A model generated the notes under the pieces. The model was given only the letters and a program-made list of their open reading frames with translations. It searched no databases and was not told the origin of the DNA. The translations under genes were made by a program, and so were the position numbers. This document shows, in pieces, positions 14,579 through 24,374 of a stretch of DNA of 64,000 nucleotides. The first letter of the stretch is position 1. Each line of letters opens with the position of its first letter. The DNA is from Mycobacterium syngnathidarum (GTDB lineage Bacteria > Actinomycetota > Actinomycetes > Mycobacteriales > Mycobacteriaceae), in assembly GCF_001942625.1 (NCBI RefSeq), contig NZ_MLCL01000078.1, positions 1-64,000 of the forward strand, in the 5' to 3' direction.

Positions 14579-14612
14579 GGAGGCAGCGTAACGACGTGCT
14601 CCAATTCAGTTC

Positions 14613-15383
14613 ATGTCCGATGACACCGCCGGAACAGAACTGACCGTGCTGGGAAATGTCGACAAAATCACCGACGGCCGGCTGGCCGATTACTACGCCT
14701 ATCCCGATGACCTGCAGAGATGCTGGGTTCGCGGCAACATGATCAGCAGTCTGGACGGCGGCGCCACCGAGGACGGCAAGTCCGGCGGACTGGGCGGTCC
14801 GGGTGACCGGGCTGTGTTCAATCTCATGCGCCACACCGCCGACGTCATCCTGATGGGCGCTGCCACCGTACGGATCGAGAACTATTCGGGCGTCCAGCTG
14901 ACGGTCGCACAACGTCAGGAGCGGCAACGTCGCGGCCAGGCTGAGGTGCCGCCGATCGCCGTCGTCACCGCGTCGGCCGACCTCGAGCCTGACGCCAAGT
15001 TCTTCACCCGCACCGAGGTGGCACCACTGATCCTCACCGCCACCAAGACCGTCGGCGAGGCACGGCACCGGCTGGGAACCGTCGCCGAGGTACTCGACGC
15101 CTCCGGTGCCGATCCAACCCGAGTGGACCCGGCGGTGGCACTGCGAATCCTCGCCGAACGCAAACTCTTCCGGGTGTTGACCGAGGGCGGTCCCCAACTA
15201 CTGAGCCTGCTGATCGAGCAGGACCTGCTCGACGAGTTGTGCCTGACAGTGGCTCCGATCCTGGTCGGCGGCGTGGCACGGCGCATCGCCACCGGCCCGG
15301 GCCAGGCACACACCCGGATGCGGCCGTCACACCTGCTCACCGACGACGACGGCTACCTGTACACCCGCTACGTCCGCGGGTAG
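14613..15383 (+). CDS. RibD C-terminal-like pyrimidine/dihydrofolate reductase
   Basis: A 256-residue reductase with the RibD C-terminal (DHFR-like) fold and no deaminase domain. It has CWVRGNMISSLDGGATEDGKSGGLG, then VILMGAATVRIENYSG and the NADPH-binding LTEGGPQLLSLLIEQDLLDEL. The M. tuberculosis counterpart, Rv2671, has been reported to reduce dihydrofolate and affect antifolate resistance when overproduced. Here the same role is an inference from family and position. It is followed 60 nt later by the lipoprotein gene on the same strand. Confidence 0.85.
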   Translation: MSDDTAGTELTVLGNVDKITDGRLADYYAYPDDLQRCWVRGNMISSLDGGATEDGKSGGLGGPGDRAVFNLMRHTADVILMGAATVRIENYSGVQLTVAQRQERQRRGQAEVPPIAVVTASADLEPDAKFFTRTEVAPLILTATKTVGEARHRLGTVAEVLDASGADPTRVDPAVALRILAERKLFRVLTEGGPQLLSLLIEQDLLDELCLTVAPILVGGVARRIATGPGQAHTRMRPSHLLTDDDGYLYTRYVRG

Positions 15384-15443
15384 ATGCGCCGACGAGCGCT
15401 GGCGCGAGGAGCATCGGCACTGTCTGTCGCTACTGTGGTCGGC

Positions 15444-17024
15444 ATGCGTCATCAGCTGGTGAAAGCCCTGAGAAGGTCCGCGGTCGCCGCGCCCGTTCTG
15501 TCACTGGGAGTGCTCACCGCTTGCGCACCGCTGTTCGCCGCAGATCCGCGGTATGCCACCGATTCCGGCGCTCACCCGCAGGGACAACCCGTGAGCACGT
15601 CGGCGGCCCCACCCGGTCCGCCCGGCATCGAAGCCCCCAAGAACGACCTGTCCTGGCGCGACTGCACGCCTCGGGTGTTCAGCGGCGCCGGCGTGCAACC
15701 GCCCACCGGCGTCACGCTGGACTGCGCGACCTACGACGCCGATCTCGACCCGATCAGCGGGGCCACCGGCACGGTCAGCATCGGCGTCGTGCGGGCCCGC
15801 TCGACGCAGACCCCGCCCGACGCCGGCCCGCTGGTGATGACCACCGGGACCGACATCCCCACCTCGGTGCAGCTGCCGACCTGGCTGGCGCGCTCGGGAA
15901 CCGACATCCTCAAGACCCATCCCATCGTCGCCGTGGACCGGCGCGGCATCGGCATGTCCGACGCACTCGATTGCCGCGACGTCTACGACCGCCAGGAAAT
16001 GCTGGACCAGACCCAGTTTCAGGCCGGCGACGATCCGGTGGCCAATCTGCGCGAAGTCACCATGACCGCCACCACCAGTTGCACTGACACCATTGCCCCG
16101 GGCGACTCGGCTTACGACAACGCGCATGCCGCCGAAGACCTGGAGCGGCTGCGCAGCACCTGGGACGTGCCCACCCTGGCCCTGCTGGGTGTCGGCAACG
16201 GCGCCCAGGTGGCCCTGGCCTACGCCGGTTCGCACCCCAACAAGGTGTCGCGACTGGTCCTGGACTCCCCGCTGCCGCTGGCGATCGGCGCCGAGGCGGC
16301 TGCCGAGCAGCGGGTCAAAGGCCAGCAGGCCGCACTGGACGCGTTCGCCGCGCAGTGCGTGGCCACCAACTGCCCACTGGCACCCGACCCCAAGGGTGCC
16401 GTCGACTCCCTGCTGGCCGATGCGCGCGCCGGCCGAGGGCCCGCCGGGGCCTCGGTGGCCACGCTGGCCGACGCCATCACCACCGGAATGGGCTTCCCCC
16501 AGGGCGACCGACTGGCCGCCACCAACAATTTGGCGACCGCACTGGCCGCGGCTCGCGCCGGTGACGCCGGCCCGATCTCGGGCTTGATCACCCAGGCCGA
16601 AAACCTGCGCCAGACCGACGGCCAGTTCGTCAACTCATGCAGCGACGCGCTGAACCGACCGACCCCCGACCGCGTTCGCGAACTCGTGGTCGCCTGGGGC
16701 AAGCTCTACCCGCAGTTCGGCGCGGTCGGCGCGCTGAACCTCGTCAAATGCCTCAACTGGCCCAGCAGCACGGCACCGAAAGACCCGAAGGACCTCAAGA
16801 TTCCGGTGCTGCTGCTCGGCGTGCGCAATGACCCGATCGTCGGCAACGAGGGCGTTGCGGCTGTGGCCGCAACCGTCATCAACGCCGGCTCCAACAACCG
16901 TCGGGTGATGTGGCAAGGCGTCGGCCACGGGGCCAGCATCTACACCGCGTGCGCATTGCCCCCGCTGACCGGCTATCTCGACGGCGGCAACCTGCCCGAG
17001 ACCGACACGTACTGTCCTGCCTGA
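15444..17024 (+). CDS. Lipoprotein of the alpha/beta-hydrolase (secreted protease-like) family
   Basis: A 526-residue protein, taken from the ATG at 15444 so that it begins with a lipoprotein signal: basic MRHQLVKALRR, a hydrophobic run, then the lipobox VLTAC with Cys27. The rest is an alpha/beta-hydrolase fold with a TAP-like C-terminal domain. VAVDRRGIGMSD and LLGVRNDPIVG (acid) and GVGHGASIY (His) are in place. The nucleophile elbow reads GVGNG, with Gly where Ser is expected. It matches Rv2672 in position. It is probably anchored at the outer face of the membrane; whether it is active is doubtful. Confidence 0.8.
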   Translation: MRHQLVKALRRSAVAAPVLSLGVLTACAPLFAADPRYATDSGAHPQGQPVSTSAAPPGPPGIEAPKNDLSWRDCTPRVFSGAGVQPPTGVTLDCATYDADLDPISGATGTVSIGVVRARSTQTPPDAGPLVMTTGTDIPTSVQLPTWLARSGTDILKTHPIVAVDRRGIGMSDALDCRDVYDRQEMLDQTQFQAGDDPVANLREVTMTATTSCTDTIAPGDSAYDNAHAAEDLERLRSTWDVPTLALLGVGNGAQVALAYAGSHPNKVSRLVLDSPLPLAIGAEAAAEQRVKGQQAALDAFAAQCVATNCPLAPDPKGAVDSLLADARAGRGPAGASVATLADAITTGMGFPQGDRLAATNNLATALAAARAGDAGPISGLITQAENLRQTDGQFVNSCSDALNRPTPDRVRELVVAWGKLYPQFGAVGALNLVKCLNWPSSTAPKDPKDLKIPVLLLGVRNDPIVGNEGVAAVAATVINAGSNNRRVMWQGVGHGASIYTACALPPLTGYLDGGNLPETDTYCPA

Positions 17025-17060
17025 CGCCGGGCGCGATCGGCGTCGGTATAAGGTTCGCTG

Positions 17061-18350
17061 GTGGCCGAAGCAGAATCCCCGACCAATGCCGCCAGAGTCG
17101 GTCTTCTGAATATTTTCCGTCCCCGCACCTCTGCGCCGAGCACCGCCACGGTGCTGCGCTCGGTGCTGTGGCCGCTCGCGATCCTGTCGATCATCCACCG
17201 CAGCTACGTGCTGGCCACCAACGGCTACATCACCGACGACTTCGGTCCGGTGTACCGCGCGGTGTCCAACTTCCGGCGGCACTGGGCCATCTACAACGAG
17301 CATTTCAGCTACGTCGACCCGCACTATCTGTACCCGCCCGGCGGCACCTTGCTCCTGGCGCCGTTCGGCTTCCTGCCGGAGTTCGCCTCCCGGTTCTGGT
17401 TCGTGGCGATCAACGCCGTGGCCGTCATCATTGCGGCCGCCGTTCTGGTGCGGCTCTTCAAGTTCTCGCTCACCTCGGTTGCGCTCCCGGCCCTGCTGCT
17501 GGCCATGTTCTGCACCGAATCCGTCACCAACACACTGGTTTTCACCAACATCAACGGCTGCATTCTGCTGGGTGAGGTGCTGTTCTTCTGGTTCCTTCTC
17601 AAATCCGGCAGCCGCAACGAACTGCTGGCCGGGGCGGCGATCGGCCTGACGCTGGTGGTGAAACCGTCGCTGGCGCCCTTGCTCTTGTTGCCGTTGCTCA
17701 ACCGTCAGGGGCGCACGATGATCACCGCGTTCGGGGTACCCCTGGTGTTCAACGCGGTGGCCTGGCCGCTGTCCGCGGATCCGATGGGCTTCGTGCGCAA
17801 CACCGCGCCCTACATCCTGCAGACGCGGGACTACTTCAACTCCTCGATCCTGGGCAACGGCATCTACTACGGGTTGCCGATGTGGTTGATCATCGTGTTC
17901 CGGGTGGCGGCGGTGGTGCTGACGGTCATCAGCCTGTGGCTGCTGTACCGCTACTACCGCGAACGCGACCAATTGTTCTGGATGCTCACCTCGTCGGGTG
18001 TGCTGCTGATCGGTTCGTGGCTGGTGCTCGGACTCGCTCAGGGCTACTACTCGATGATGCTGTTCCCGTTCCTGATGACGGTGGTGCTACCGAACTCGGT
18101 GATACGCAACTGGCCGGCGTGGCTGGCGGTCTACGGGTTCATGACCATGGACCGCTGGCTGTTGTGGAGGTGGCCCACCACCGGCCGGTTCCTGGAATAC
18201 ATGAAGATCACCTACGGCTGGTCGCTCATGCTGGTCGTGGTGTTCTGTGTGCTGTATTTCCGCTATCTGGACGCCAAGCAGGACGGCCGGCTCGACGATG
18301 GCATCGACCCGCCGTGGCTGAGCCGGGCCAAAGAAGCCGAATCAGTCTGA
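17061..18350 (+). CDS. aftC: Alpha-(1->3)-arabinofuranosyltransferase AftC
   Basis: A GT-C glycosyltransferase that adds alpha-1,3 branches to the arabinan of arabinogalactan and lipoarabinomannan, using decaprenyl-phosphoarabinose at the outer face of the membrane. The 429-residue protein has about ten membrane segments. After the first segment, the extracytoplasmic loop carries the catalytic acidic pair in NGYITDDFGPVYRA (Asp59-Asp60). It corresponds to Rv2673 by sequence and order. TAAGGT at 17049-17054 lies 6 nt before the GTG, so the mRNA is probably leaderless. The last 9 nt overlap the convergent methyltransferase gene. Confidence 0.92.
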   Translation: MAEAESPTNAARVGLLNIFRPRTSAPSTATVLRSVLWPLAILSIIHRSYVLATNGYITDDFGPVYRAVSNFRRHWAIYNEHFSYVDPHYLYPPGGTLLLAPFGFLPEFASRFWFVAINAVAVIIAAAVLVRLFKFSLTSVALPALLLAMFCTESVTNTLVFTNINGCILLGEVLFFWFLLKSGSRNELLAGAAIGLTLVVKPSLAPLLLLPLLNRQGRTMITAFGVPLVFNAVAWPLSADPMGFVRNTAPYILQTRDYFNSSILGNGIYYGLPMWLIIVFRVAAVVLTVISLWLLYRYYRERDQLFWMLTSSGVLLIGSWLVLGLAQGYYSMMLFPFLMTVVLPNSVIRNWPAWLAVYGFMTMDRWLLWRWPTTGRFLEYMKITYGWSLMLVVVFCVLYFRYLDAKQDGRLDDGIDPPWLSRAKEAESV

Positions 18351-18914
18351 GGTGAACTGCATGACCTGTCCCGCCAGCCGGGTCCGGGTCCGCATCGCCA
18401 GACCGTGCCGCGCACACACCTGATCGAGTTCGTCGGGATTCACCAGCCGAAACGGTGACCGGTCCAGCCGGTGGATCGCCGTCGCCATCGGGGTGCGGGT
18501 CAGGTCGTAACCGGTGAACACCCCGCCGGGCCGCAGCACCCGGGCGATCTCGGCGATCGCCTGCTCCCACTCGACGATGTGGTGCAGCATCAGGCAGCTG
18601 AGCACCGAATCGAACGAGTCGTCGGCGAACGGCAGGTCGGTGGCATCCGCGCCGCGCACGGTCACCTCCGGATAGGACTGCAGCCGCTGGGCCGCGGTGC
18701 GCACCATCGCCGGGTCGAAATCGGTCGCGGTGATGGCCAGCTCAGGATTGGCCCGCCGCAGGCGCGCCGCGATATCTCCACTGCCCGAACCGATTTCGAG
18801 AACATCACGACCCAGTCGATCCAGTGGAATGCTGCCGAACACCGCCTTGCCGGTCCCGCCGCGCCACAACGCGGTCTGGCAGAACGCACGCTCGATCTGT
18901 GACATTGCCGGCAT
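18342..18914 (-). CDS. Class I SAM-dependent methyltransferase (Rv2675c-like)
   Basis: A 190-residue methyltransferase. Motif I is VLEIGSGSGDIAARL (about 38-52), followed by ITATDFDPAMV and post-motif VRGADATDLPFADDSFDSVLSCLMLHHI. The ATG at 18914 is chosen because AAGGGAG lies just upstream; earlier in-frame starts run through the regulator gap. The substrate is unknown. It is divergent from an AraC-type regulator gene 89 nt away and overlaps the end of aftC. Its position differs slightly from M. tuberculosis, where msrB comes first. Confidence 0.85.
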   Translation of the reverse strand: MPAMSQIERAFCQTALWRGGTGKAVFGSIPLDRLGRDVLEIGSGSGDIAARLRRANPELAITATDFDPAMVRTAAQRLQSYPEVTVRGADATDLPFADDSFDSVLSCLMLHHIVEWEQAIAEIARVLRPGGVFTGYDLTRTPMATAIHRLDRSPFRLVNPDELDQVCARHGLAMRTRTRLAGQVMQFTSD

Positions 18915-19003
18915 CTGAGCTCCCTTGTCTTGGTGGACTTCCAGCATGGCCGATCCGTGACGGACGCAGCTTGTACAGATCGGCCGTATGAGAGATTGAG
19001 CGG

Positions 19004-19750
19004 GTGAGCGGTGATCGCGACGGGGCATGGTCGGGCGCGGTGGCGGTCGTCGCGGGCGCGCTCTGCTACACCGGCACATTGTCCGACGCGCGACCACACC
19101 ACCACGTGGCCGCGCAGGTGGTGCGGGCCTTCGCGGGTACGTTCGAGCTGTCCGATGCGCGCGGACGCCGCGCCGTCACCTCGGCCGCTGTCATTCCATC
19201 CGGACGTGACCACGGCATCCGCATTCTCGAACCCACCTCCGGTGTACTGGCCTTCCTCGACCCGAGCGTGTTCAGCCGCACCGGACCCGTCACTGACGAT
19301 GTGGCCGAGTGGGTGTCGGCCGGCCGCCACCTGCCCTGCTGGACAAGCCCGCTGCCTCCAGAACAACTACTCGACGAGCTGATGGCCGCACCGCCCGACG
19401 GGTATGCCCGGCCGACGGCGGACATCTGGCATCCCAGCGTGCTCGCCGCGGTCGAGCTGATCCCGCGCCTGCTTCCGGGCCAGGTCCGGCTCACCGACGT
19501 CGCACGACAGGTGGCACTGTCTCCGAGTCGGCTCGGCAGGTTGTTCAATGATCAAGTGGGACAGTCATTTCCGACGTACGTGCGCTGGGCACGGTTACGC
19601 TGCGCCGTCGAGGCGGTGCGGGATGGCGCGTCACTCACCGACGCGGCACATGCGGCCGGGTTCACCGACAGCGCACACGCCGATCGGGTGTGCCATGAGA
19701 TGTTCGGCCTCTCACCGAGTGCGGCGAGCCGAGACCTGGTGTGGGCGTAA
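19004..19750 (+). CDS. AraC-family transcriptional regulator
   Basis: A 248-residue regulator. The N-terminal half is a cupin-like sensor with a HHH start (DARPHHHVAAQVVRAF). The C-terminal AraC domain contains both helix-turn-helix units: VRLTDVARQVALSPSRLGRLFNDQVGQSF and ASLTDAAHAAGFTDSAHADRVCHEMFG. It starts with GTG, divergent from the methyltransferase gene, which is its most likely target. I do not recall an equivalent between Rv2674 and Rv2675c, so it looks like a lineage-specific addition to the core block. Confidence 0.85.
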   Translation: MSGDRDGAWSGAVAVVAGALCYTGTLSDARPHHHVAAQVVRAFAGTFELSDARGRRAVTSAAVIPSGRDHGIRILEPTSGVLAFLDPSVFSRTGPVTDDVAEWVSAGRHLPCWTSPLPPEQLLDELMAAPPDGYARPTADIWHPSVLAAVELIPRLLPGQVRLTDVARQVALSPSRLGRLFNDQVGQSFPTYVRWARLRCAVEAVRDGASLTDAAHAAGFTDSAHADRVCHEMFGLSPSAASRDLVWA

Positions 19751-19807
19751 CGGCGGTCTGCCCGGGATCGGTGGCGCTGACCACCGAGCAGAACGTAACT
19801 TGGGGAT

Positions 19808-20224
19808 ATGACAACCGACGGCCCCAAGCTGCAGCTCACCGACGACGAGTGGCGCGAGAAGCTGACCCCCGAGGAGTTCGCGGTGCTGCGCCGCGCGGGC
19901 ACGGAGCGGCCCTTCACCGGCGAGTACACCGACACCAAGACCGAGGGTGTGTACGAGTGCCGGGCCTGCGGTGCCGAGTTGTTCCGCAGCACCGAGAAGT
20001 TCGAATCCCATTGCGGCTGGCCGTCCTTCTTCGACCCGGCCGATTCCGCTGCGGTGATTCTGCGATCGGACACGTCATTGGGGATGCACCGGGTCGAGGT
20101 GCTGTGCGCGAACTGCCACAGTCACCTGGGGCACGTGTTCGAAGGCGAGGGGTATCCCACCCCGACCGACCAGCGGTACTGCATCAACTCGATCTCACTG
20201 AAGCTGGTGCCCAAAACGGAGTGA
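19808..20224 (+). CDS. msrB: Peptide-methionine (R)-S-oxide reductase MsrB
   Basis: A 138-residue MsrB that reduces the R-epimer of methionine sulfoxide in proteins, a repair step under oxidative stress. Two CxxC pairs that bind structural zinc are visible ([11 protein letters not shown] and [11 protein letters not shown]). The catalytic Cys is in [11 protein letters not shown] near the C-terminus. TAACTT (19796-19801) lies 6 nt before the ATG, suggesting a leaderless mRNA. It corresponds to Rv2674. A 342-nt repeat-bearing spacer follows. Confidence 0.93.
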   Translation: MTTDGPKLQLTDDEWREKLTPEEFAVLRRAGTERPFTGEYTDTKTEGVYECRACGAELFRSTEKFESHCGWPSFFDPADSAAVILRSDTSLGMHRVEVLCANCHSHLGHVFEGEGYPTPTDQRYCINSISLKLVPKTE

Positions 20225-20566
20225 CGCCCCTGCAGCCGCTCCAACAGCGGGCCATCTTGGCCCAGCAGGTTGACCCCACCGCGCCCAAACCGATTGCAGG
20301 CCCATCCCATCAGGACACTGTCACGCCATCCGAGTGCCACGCATCCCAATGTCACGCATCCCAATGTCACGCTGGAGTGGCTGTCGCCGCCGAGTGCCAC
20401 TCTGGCGTGACAAAACGCGGGGGCGGACGGCGAACCCGGCCCGTGATGTCAGGCTGGAGTGGCGCTCAGGCCTGAGCGCCACTCTGGCGTGACAAAGTGA
20501 CGGCCAATCGCGGGCCCGGGCACGCGTGACAAAGCGCCTGCGAAAGCGACGGCAAAACGCGTGCGG
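20225..20566. repeat. Repeat-rich spacer between convergent msrB and hemQ
   Basis: No gene is seen in these 342 nt. They hold two tandem copies of GCATCCCAATGTCAC (20341-20355, 20356-20370). An exact 19-bp repeat, GCCACTCTGGCGTGACAAA, occurs at 20396-20414 and 20478-20496. A perfect 28-bp palindrome (20457-20484, arms GAGTGGCGCTCAGG and its complement) overlaps the second copy. The first copy also ends an imperfect hairpin starting at GAGTGGC (20375). The unit looks like a duplicated mycobacterial intergenic palindrome; the hairpins could terminate both genes. Confidence 0.65.
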
Positions 20567-21262
20567 CTACGGGAGTTTGGCGACCAGATCCTCGACACTG
20601 ACCCGCGGGCCGGTGAAGAACGGCGTCTCCTCGCGGGTGTGTCTGCGGGCATCGGTGGCCCGCAGGTCGCGCATCAGATCGACGATGCGGTGCAGTTCGG
20701 GCGCTTCGAACGCCAGGATCCACTCGTAGTCGCCGAGGGCGAATGCCGGCACGGTGTTGGCCCGCACATCCTTGTAGCCCCGGGCGGCCATGCCGTGCTC
20801 GGACAACATGCGGCGACGCTCTTCGTCGGGCAGCAGATACCACTCGTAGGAACGCACGAACGGGTACACGCAGATGTAATTGCCCGGGTCCTCACCGGCG
20901 ATGAACGCCGGGACATGGCTCTTGTTGAACTCGGCCGGCCGGTGCAATGCCACGCTGCTCCACACCGGGTCGCTGATCCGGCCCAGCGCGGTGGTGCGAC
21001 GGAAGTCCGAGTAGGTGGCCTGCAGCGCCTCGATGTTGTCGGCGTGGGTCCAGACCATGAAGTCGGCGTCGGCCCGCAGGCCGGCGACGTCGTACAGGCC
21101 GCGCACGACCACACCACGCTCTTCCTGAGTCTTGAAGAACGCCGTCGCCTCATCGGTGACGTCGGCGCGGTCCTCGCCGAGTTCCCCGGGGCTCACCGCG
21201 AACACCGAAAACATCAGGTAGCGGATGGTGGAGTTCAGTTCGTCATAGTCGAGCTTGGCCAT
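20567..21262 (-). CDS. hemQ: Coproheme decarboxylase HemQ (ChdC)
   Basis: This enzyme converts iron-coproporphyrin III to heme b with hydrogen peroxide, the last step of the coproporphyrin-dependent pathway of actinobacteria. The 231-residue protein has the chlorite-dismutase fold. The catalytic Tyr133 lies in [12 protein letters not shown], the proximal heme ligand His156 in [11 protein letters not shown], and a distal His116 in NKSHVPAF as in other actinobacterial enzymes. It follows cgoX by 4 nt in a hemE-cgoX-hemQ operon and corresponds to Rv2676c. Confidence 0.92.
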   Translation of the reverse strand: MAKLDYDELNSTIRYLMFSVFAVSPGELGEDRADVTDEATAFFKTQEERGVVVRGLYDVAGLRADADFMVWTHADNIEALQATYSDFRRTTALGRISDPVWSSVALHRPAEFNKSHVPAFIAGEDPGNYICVYPFVRSYEWYLLPDEERRRMLSEHGMAARGYKDVRANTVPAFALGDYEWILAFEAPELHRIVDLMRDLRATDARRHTREETPFFTGPRVSVEDLVAKLP

Positions 21263-21266
21263 ACGC

Positions 21267-22622
21267 CTATCGTGCCACGCGGCTGTACACCAGTTCCGCG
21301 GCCGCCCGGGTGGCGGTGCCCACACACGCCGGCACCCCGATCCCGTCCAGATAACCGCCGGCCACCGCGAGCGTCGGGGGCAGCCCCGCACGCAGTTCGG
21401 CGACCAGTTCGCCGTGCCCCGGACCGTACTGTGGCATCGCGTCGATCCAGCGGTGCACGTGGCTGTCCACCGGCTCCACGGTGACGCCGAACAGCGTGTT
21501 CAGATCGCGTGCCGACCAGGCCAGCAGGTCGTCATCGCCGGTGTTGGCGGCCATATCGTCGCCGTACCGGCCGAACGACAACCGCACCATTTCGACATTC
21601 CCGCGCCGGCCCCACTTGCGGGAGGACATGGTGATCGCCTTGGCGTTGAGGCGCTCCCCCGCGGTCACGAGCACGCCCGATTGCTGCGGCAACGGTGTCC
21701 CACCCGGCAGCGCCAGGGCCACCACCGCCGCCGAGGCCACCCGGATACGCCGGGCCGCCGCCGCGGTGCGCGGAGCGATGTGTTCGATCAGGGCAGGCAG
21801 GTGCGGGGCAGGGACCGCCAGCATCACCGCGTCGGCATACCAACTCGCGCCCTCGTCGTCGAGCACCGACCAGCCCTGTCCCCGCCGGTCCACCCGTACC
21901 GCGGCGACCTGCGCCCACCGCACGTCGGCGCGGCGACGCAGCTCCTCCAGCAGCACCGTGTAGCCACCGTCGACCGCACCGAACACCGGCGCGTCCGACG
22001 GTGGCGGCAACGCCTCGCGCACCGCCTCGGTGAGGCTTCGCGCCCCACGATCCAGGGCGGCTGCCAGCGATGGCACCGCCGAGCGCAGCCCGATCGTCGC
22101 CGAGGACCCCGCGTACACGCCGCTGAGCAACGGGTCCACCGACCGGGTCACCACCTGTGGGCCGAACCGGTCACCGACCACCTCGGCGACCGACGGATCA
22201 GCACCGGGGGTCCACCGCAGCGGCCGGGAGCGTTCGTCGTGGATCCGCGCCACGGTCTCGTCGTCGACCAAGCCGAGCAGCGACGACGCCTGGGCGGGAA
22301 TGCCCTGCAAGGTGCCCTGCGGCAGCTGGTGCAGCCGGGCACCGCTGTAGATCAGGGGCCGGGCACCGGTGGGACTGAGTCGGCGGCCGGCCAGGCCGAG
22401 CTCGGTGAGCAGGTCCAGCATTTCGGGCCTGCGCACCACGAACGCCTCGGCGCCGACGTCGAACGGTTGCCCGCCGACCCGCTCGGTGCGCAGCACCCCG
22501 CCGAGCCGGTCAGCTGGGTCGAGCAGCGTGATGTGCGCCCGCGGGCCGGCCGCGAGCCGCAACCGGTACGCCGCGACGAGGCCTGAAATGCCGCCGCCGA
22601 CAACGCAATAGCTGGCACTCAC
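21267..22622 (-). CDS. hemY: Coproporphyrinogen III oxidase (CgoX/HemY type)
   Basis: An FAD enzyme that oxidises coproporphyrinogen III to coproporphyrin III with oxygen. The 451-residue protein opens with the dinucleotide-binding motif [16 protein letters not shown]. It continues with [22 protein letters not shown], typical of protoporphyrinogen-oxidase-like proteins, and ends with a second flavin-contacting stretch near [19 protein letters not shown]. The GTG start overlaps the hemE stop in a GTGA junction, so translation is coupled. It corresponds to Rv2677c. In Gram-positive bacteria this enzyme acts one step earlier than the name hemY implies. Confidence 0.92.
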   Translation of the reverse strand: MSASYCVVGGGISGLVAAYRLRLAAGPRAHITLLDPADRLGGVLRTERVGGQPFDVGAEAFVVRRPEMLDLLTELGLAGRRLSPTGARPLIYSGARLHQLPQGTLQGIPAQASSLLGLVDDETVARIHDERSRPLRWTPGADPSVAEVVGDRFGPQVVTRSVDPLLSGVYAGSSATIGLRSAVPSLAAALDRGARSLTEAVREALPPPSDAPVFGAVDGGYTVLLEELRRRADVRWAQVAAVRVDRRGQGWSVLDDEGASWYADAVMLAVPAPHLPALIEHIAPRTAAAARRIRVASAAVVALALPGGTPLPQQSGVLVTAGERLNAKAITMSSRKWGRRGNVEMVRLSFGRYGDDMAANTGDDDLLAWSARDLNTLFGVTVEPVDSHVHRWIDAMPQYGPGHGELVAELRAGLPPTLAVAGGYLDGIGVPACVGTATRAAAELVYSRVAR

Positions 22623-23680
22623 AGCGAGTGCACCAGCGTCACCGCCTCGGTGATGATGCCGGGATCGGTCGCCGGCAGCACACCGTGGCCCAGGTTGAAG
22701 ACATGGCCGGCCGCCCCAGCCGCCACCGCGGCACGCCCGTCGTCGACCACGCGGCGCACCGCCGCCTCGGCCACCGGCCAGCCCGCCAGCAGCACCACCG
22801 GGTCGAGGTTGCCCTGCAGGGCGGTGCCTGCCTTGACCCGGGCCGCGGCGTCGACCAGCGAGGTCCGCCAGTCCACCCCGACCATCGTGGCCGGGGCAGT
22901 GCCCAGCGCCTCGGACATCGCCCCGAGCAGCTCTGCGGTACCGACTCCGAAATGTGTCATGGGCACTCCCGCGGCGGCCATCGTGGCGAACACCCGGGTG
23001 GTGTGCGGAAGCACGTAGGTGCGGTAGTCGGCCAACGACAGCGTTCCGGCCCAGGAGTCGAACACCTGCAGGGCGTCCACGCCGGCGTCCACCTGGGCCT
23101 GCAGGAACTCGATGGTCAGATCGGTCAGCGCACTCATCAGGGCGTGCCAGGTGGCCGGCTCCCCCAGCATCATGGCCTTGGTGCGCTCATGGTGCCGGCT
23201 GGGGCCACCCTCGACCAGGTAGGAGGCCAGCGTGAAAGGTGCGCCGGCGAAGCCGATCAGCGGCACGTCGCCCAGCTCCCGGACCAACATTTCGACAGCG
23301 TCGGTGACTGGTGAAACCTGTTCTGGCTCAAGCGGTTTCATACCCTCGACGTCGGCCACCGATCGGATCGGATGTTCGATGACGGGCCCCACGTCGGGGA
23401 CGATGTCCAGACCGATCCCGGCGGCCTTGAGCGGCACCACGATGTCGGAGAACAGGATCGCGGCGTCGACGCCGTGCCTGCGCACCGGCTGCAGCGTGAT
23501 CTCGCAGACCAGCTCGGGGTCGAAGCAGGCCTCCAACATGCGGTGCTGAGCCCGCAACGCGCGGTACTCCGGCAATGAGCGGCCGGCCTGCCGCATGAAC
23601 CACACCGGCACACGGCGCGGGGTGCGGCCGCTCACGGCGGCAAGATACGGGGAATCGGGCAGCTCCCGGCGGGTATTCAT
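22619..23680 (-). CDS. hemE: Uroporphyrinogen decarboxylase HemE
   Basis: This enzyme removes four carboxyl groups from uroporphyrinogen III to give coproporphyrinogen III. The 353-residue protein shows [16 protein letters not shown] with the substrate-binding Arg, the catalytic Asp in [11 protein letters not shown], and [17 protein letters not shown]. It is the first gene of the heme operon, followed by cgoX with an overlapping start. AGGAG lies close to the ATG. It is divergent from the DUF3000 gene and corresponds to Rv2678c. Confidence 0.95.
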   Translation of the reverse strand: MNTRRELPDSPYLAAVSGRTPRRVPVWFMRQAGRSLPEYRALRAQHRMLEACFDPELVCEITLQPVRRHGVDAAILFSDIVVPLKAAGIGLDIVPDVGPVIEHPIRSVADVEGMKPLEPEQVSPVTDAVEMLVRELGDVPLIGFAGAPFTLASYLVEGGPSRHHERTKAMMLGEPATWHALMSALTDLTIEFLQAQVDAGVDALQVFDSWAGTLSLADYRTYVLPHTTRVFATMAAAGVPMTHFGVGTAELLGAMSEALGTAPATMVGVDWRTSLVDAAARVKAGTALQGNLDPVVLLAGWPVAEAAVRRVVDDGRAAVAAGAAGHVFNLGHGVLPATDPGIITEAVTLVHSL

Positions 23681-23791
23681 CGGCTCCTATGGTGCCACGT
23701 GCCCGCGGGCGCAGACCGTTGCCGGTTCGTGACGCCACCACTACGGCGCGCCTGCGTCCTGTCCTGGCAGTATCCACTAGCGTCAAATGGC

Positions 23792-24373
23792 GTGACCTCT
23801 GCCGAACCGGCCCAGTTCCGGACGGCGGTGGCGGCGATGAATGCCACCACCGTGCGGCCGGAAATCGAGCTGGGTCCGATACGCCCGCCGCAGCGGCTGG
23901 CGCCCTACAGCTACGCGCTGGGCGCCGAGGTCCGGCACCCCGAGACCGCGATCATCCCGGAGCGCTCCGAGGGCGACGCGTTCGGGCGGCTGATCCTGCT
24001 GCACGACCCCGACGGAGCCGAGGCCTGGGACGGCACCATGCGCCTGGTCGCCTATATCCAGGCTGACCTGGACTCCAGCGAAGCCGTCGACCCGTTGCTG
24101 CCCGAGGTGGCCTGGAGCTGGCTCGTGGACGCCCTGGAATCACGTGCCGAGCACGTCACCGCGCTCGGCGGCACCGTCACGGCCACCACCTCGGTGCGCT
24201 ACGGTGACATATCCGGCCCGCCGCGGGCCCACCAGCTCGAGCTTCGGGCTTCTTGGACCGCGACCGATCTGGAGTTGGGACCGCACGTGGAGGCGTTCTG
24301 CGAAGTGCTCGAGCACGCCGCAGGGTTGCCTCCGGCGGGCGTGACCGACCTGAGTTCCCGTACCCGCGCGTGA
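23792..24373 (+). CDS. DUF3000 family protein (Rv2680-like)
   Basis: A 193-residue actinobacterial protein of unknown function, recognised by its length, composition and place before the RNase D-like gene. Conserved-looking stretches are RPPQRLAPYSYALGAEV and LLHDPDGAEAWDGTMRLVAYIQAD. The GTG at 23792 is preferred. TAGCGT lies 8 nt upstream, and longer in-frame starts run into the hemE promoter region. The following gene starts 1 nt after its stop, so the two form an operon and may act together, perhaps in RNA metabolism (inference). Confidence 0.8.
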   Translation: MTSAEPAQFRTAVAAMNATTVRPEIELGPIRPPQRLAPYSYALGAEVRHPETAIIPERSEGDAFGRLILLHDPDGAEAWDGTMRLVAYIQADLDSSEAVDPLLPEVAWSWLVDALESRAEHVTALGGTVTATTSVRYGDISGPPRAHQLELRASWTATDLELGPHVEAFCEVLEHAAGLPPAGVTDLSSRTRA

Positions 24374-24374
24374 G

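Noticed and set aside
20341..20370. Tandem 15-bp repeats as a CRISPR array
   Set aside because: Only two contiguous copies without spacers and no cas genes nearby.
21255..22586. Open reading frame of about 443 codons on the plus strand
   Set aside because: It is antisense to cgoX; the real gene has a clear FAD motif and operon context.
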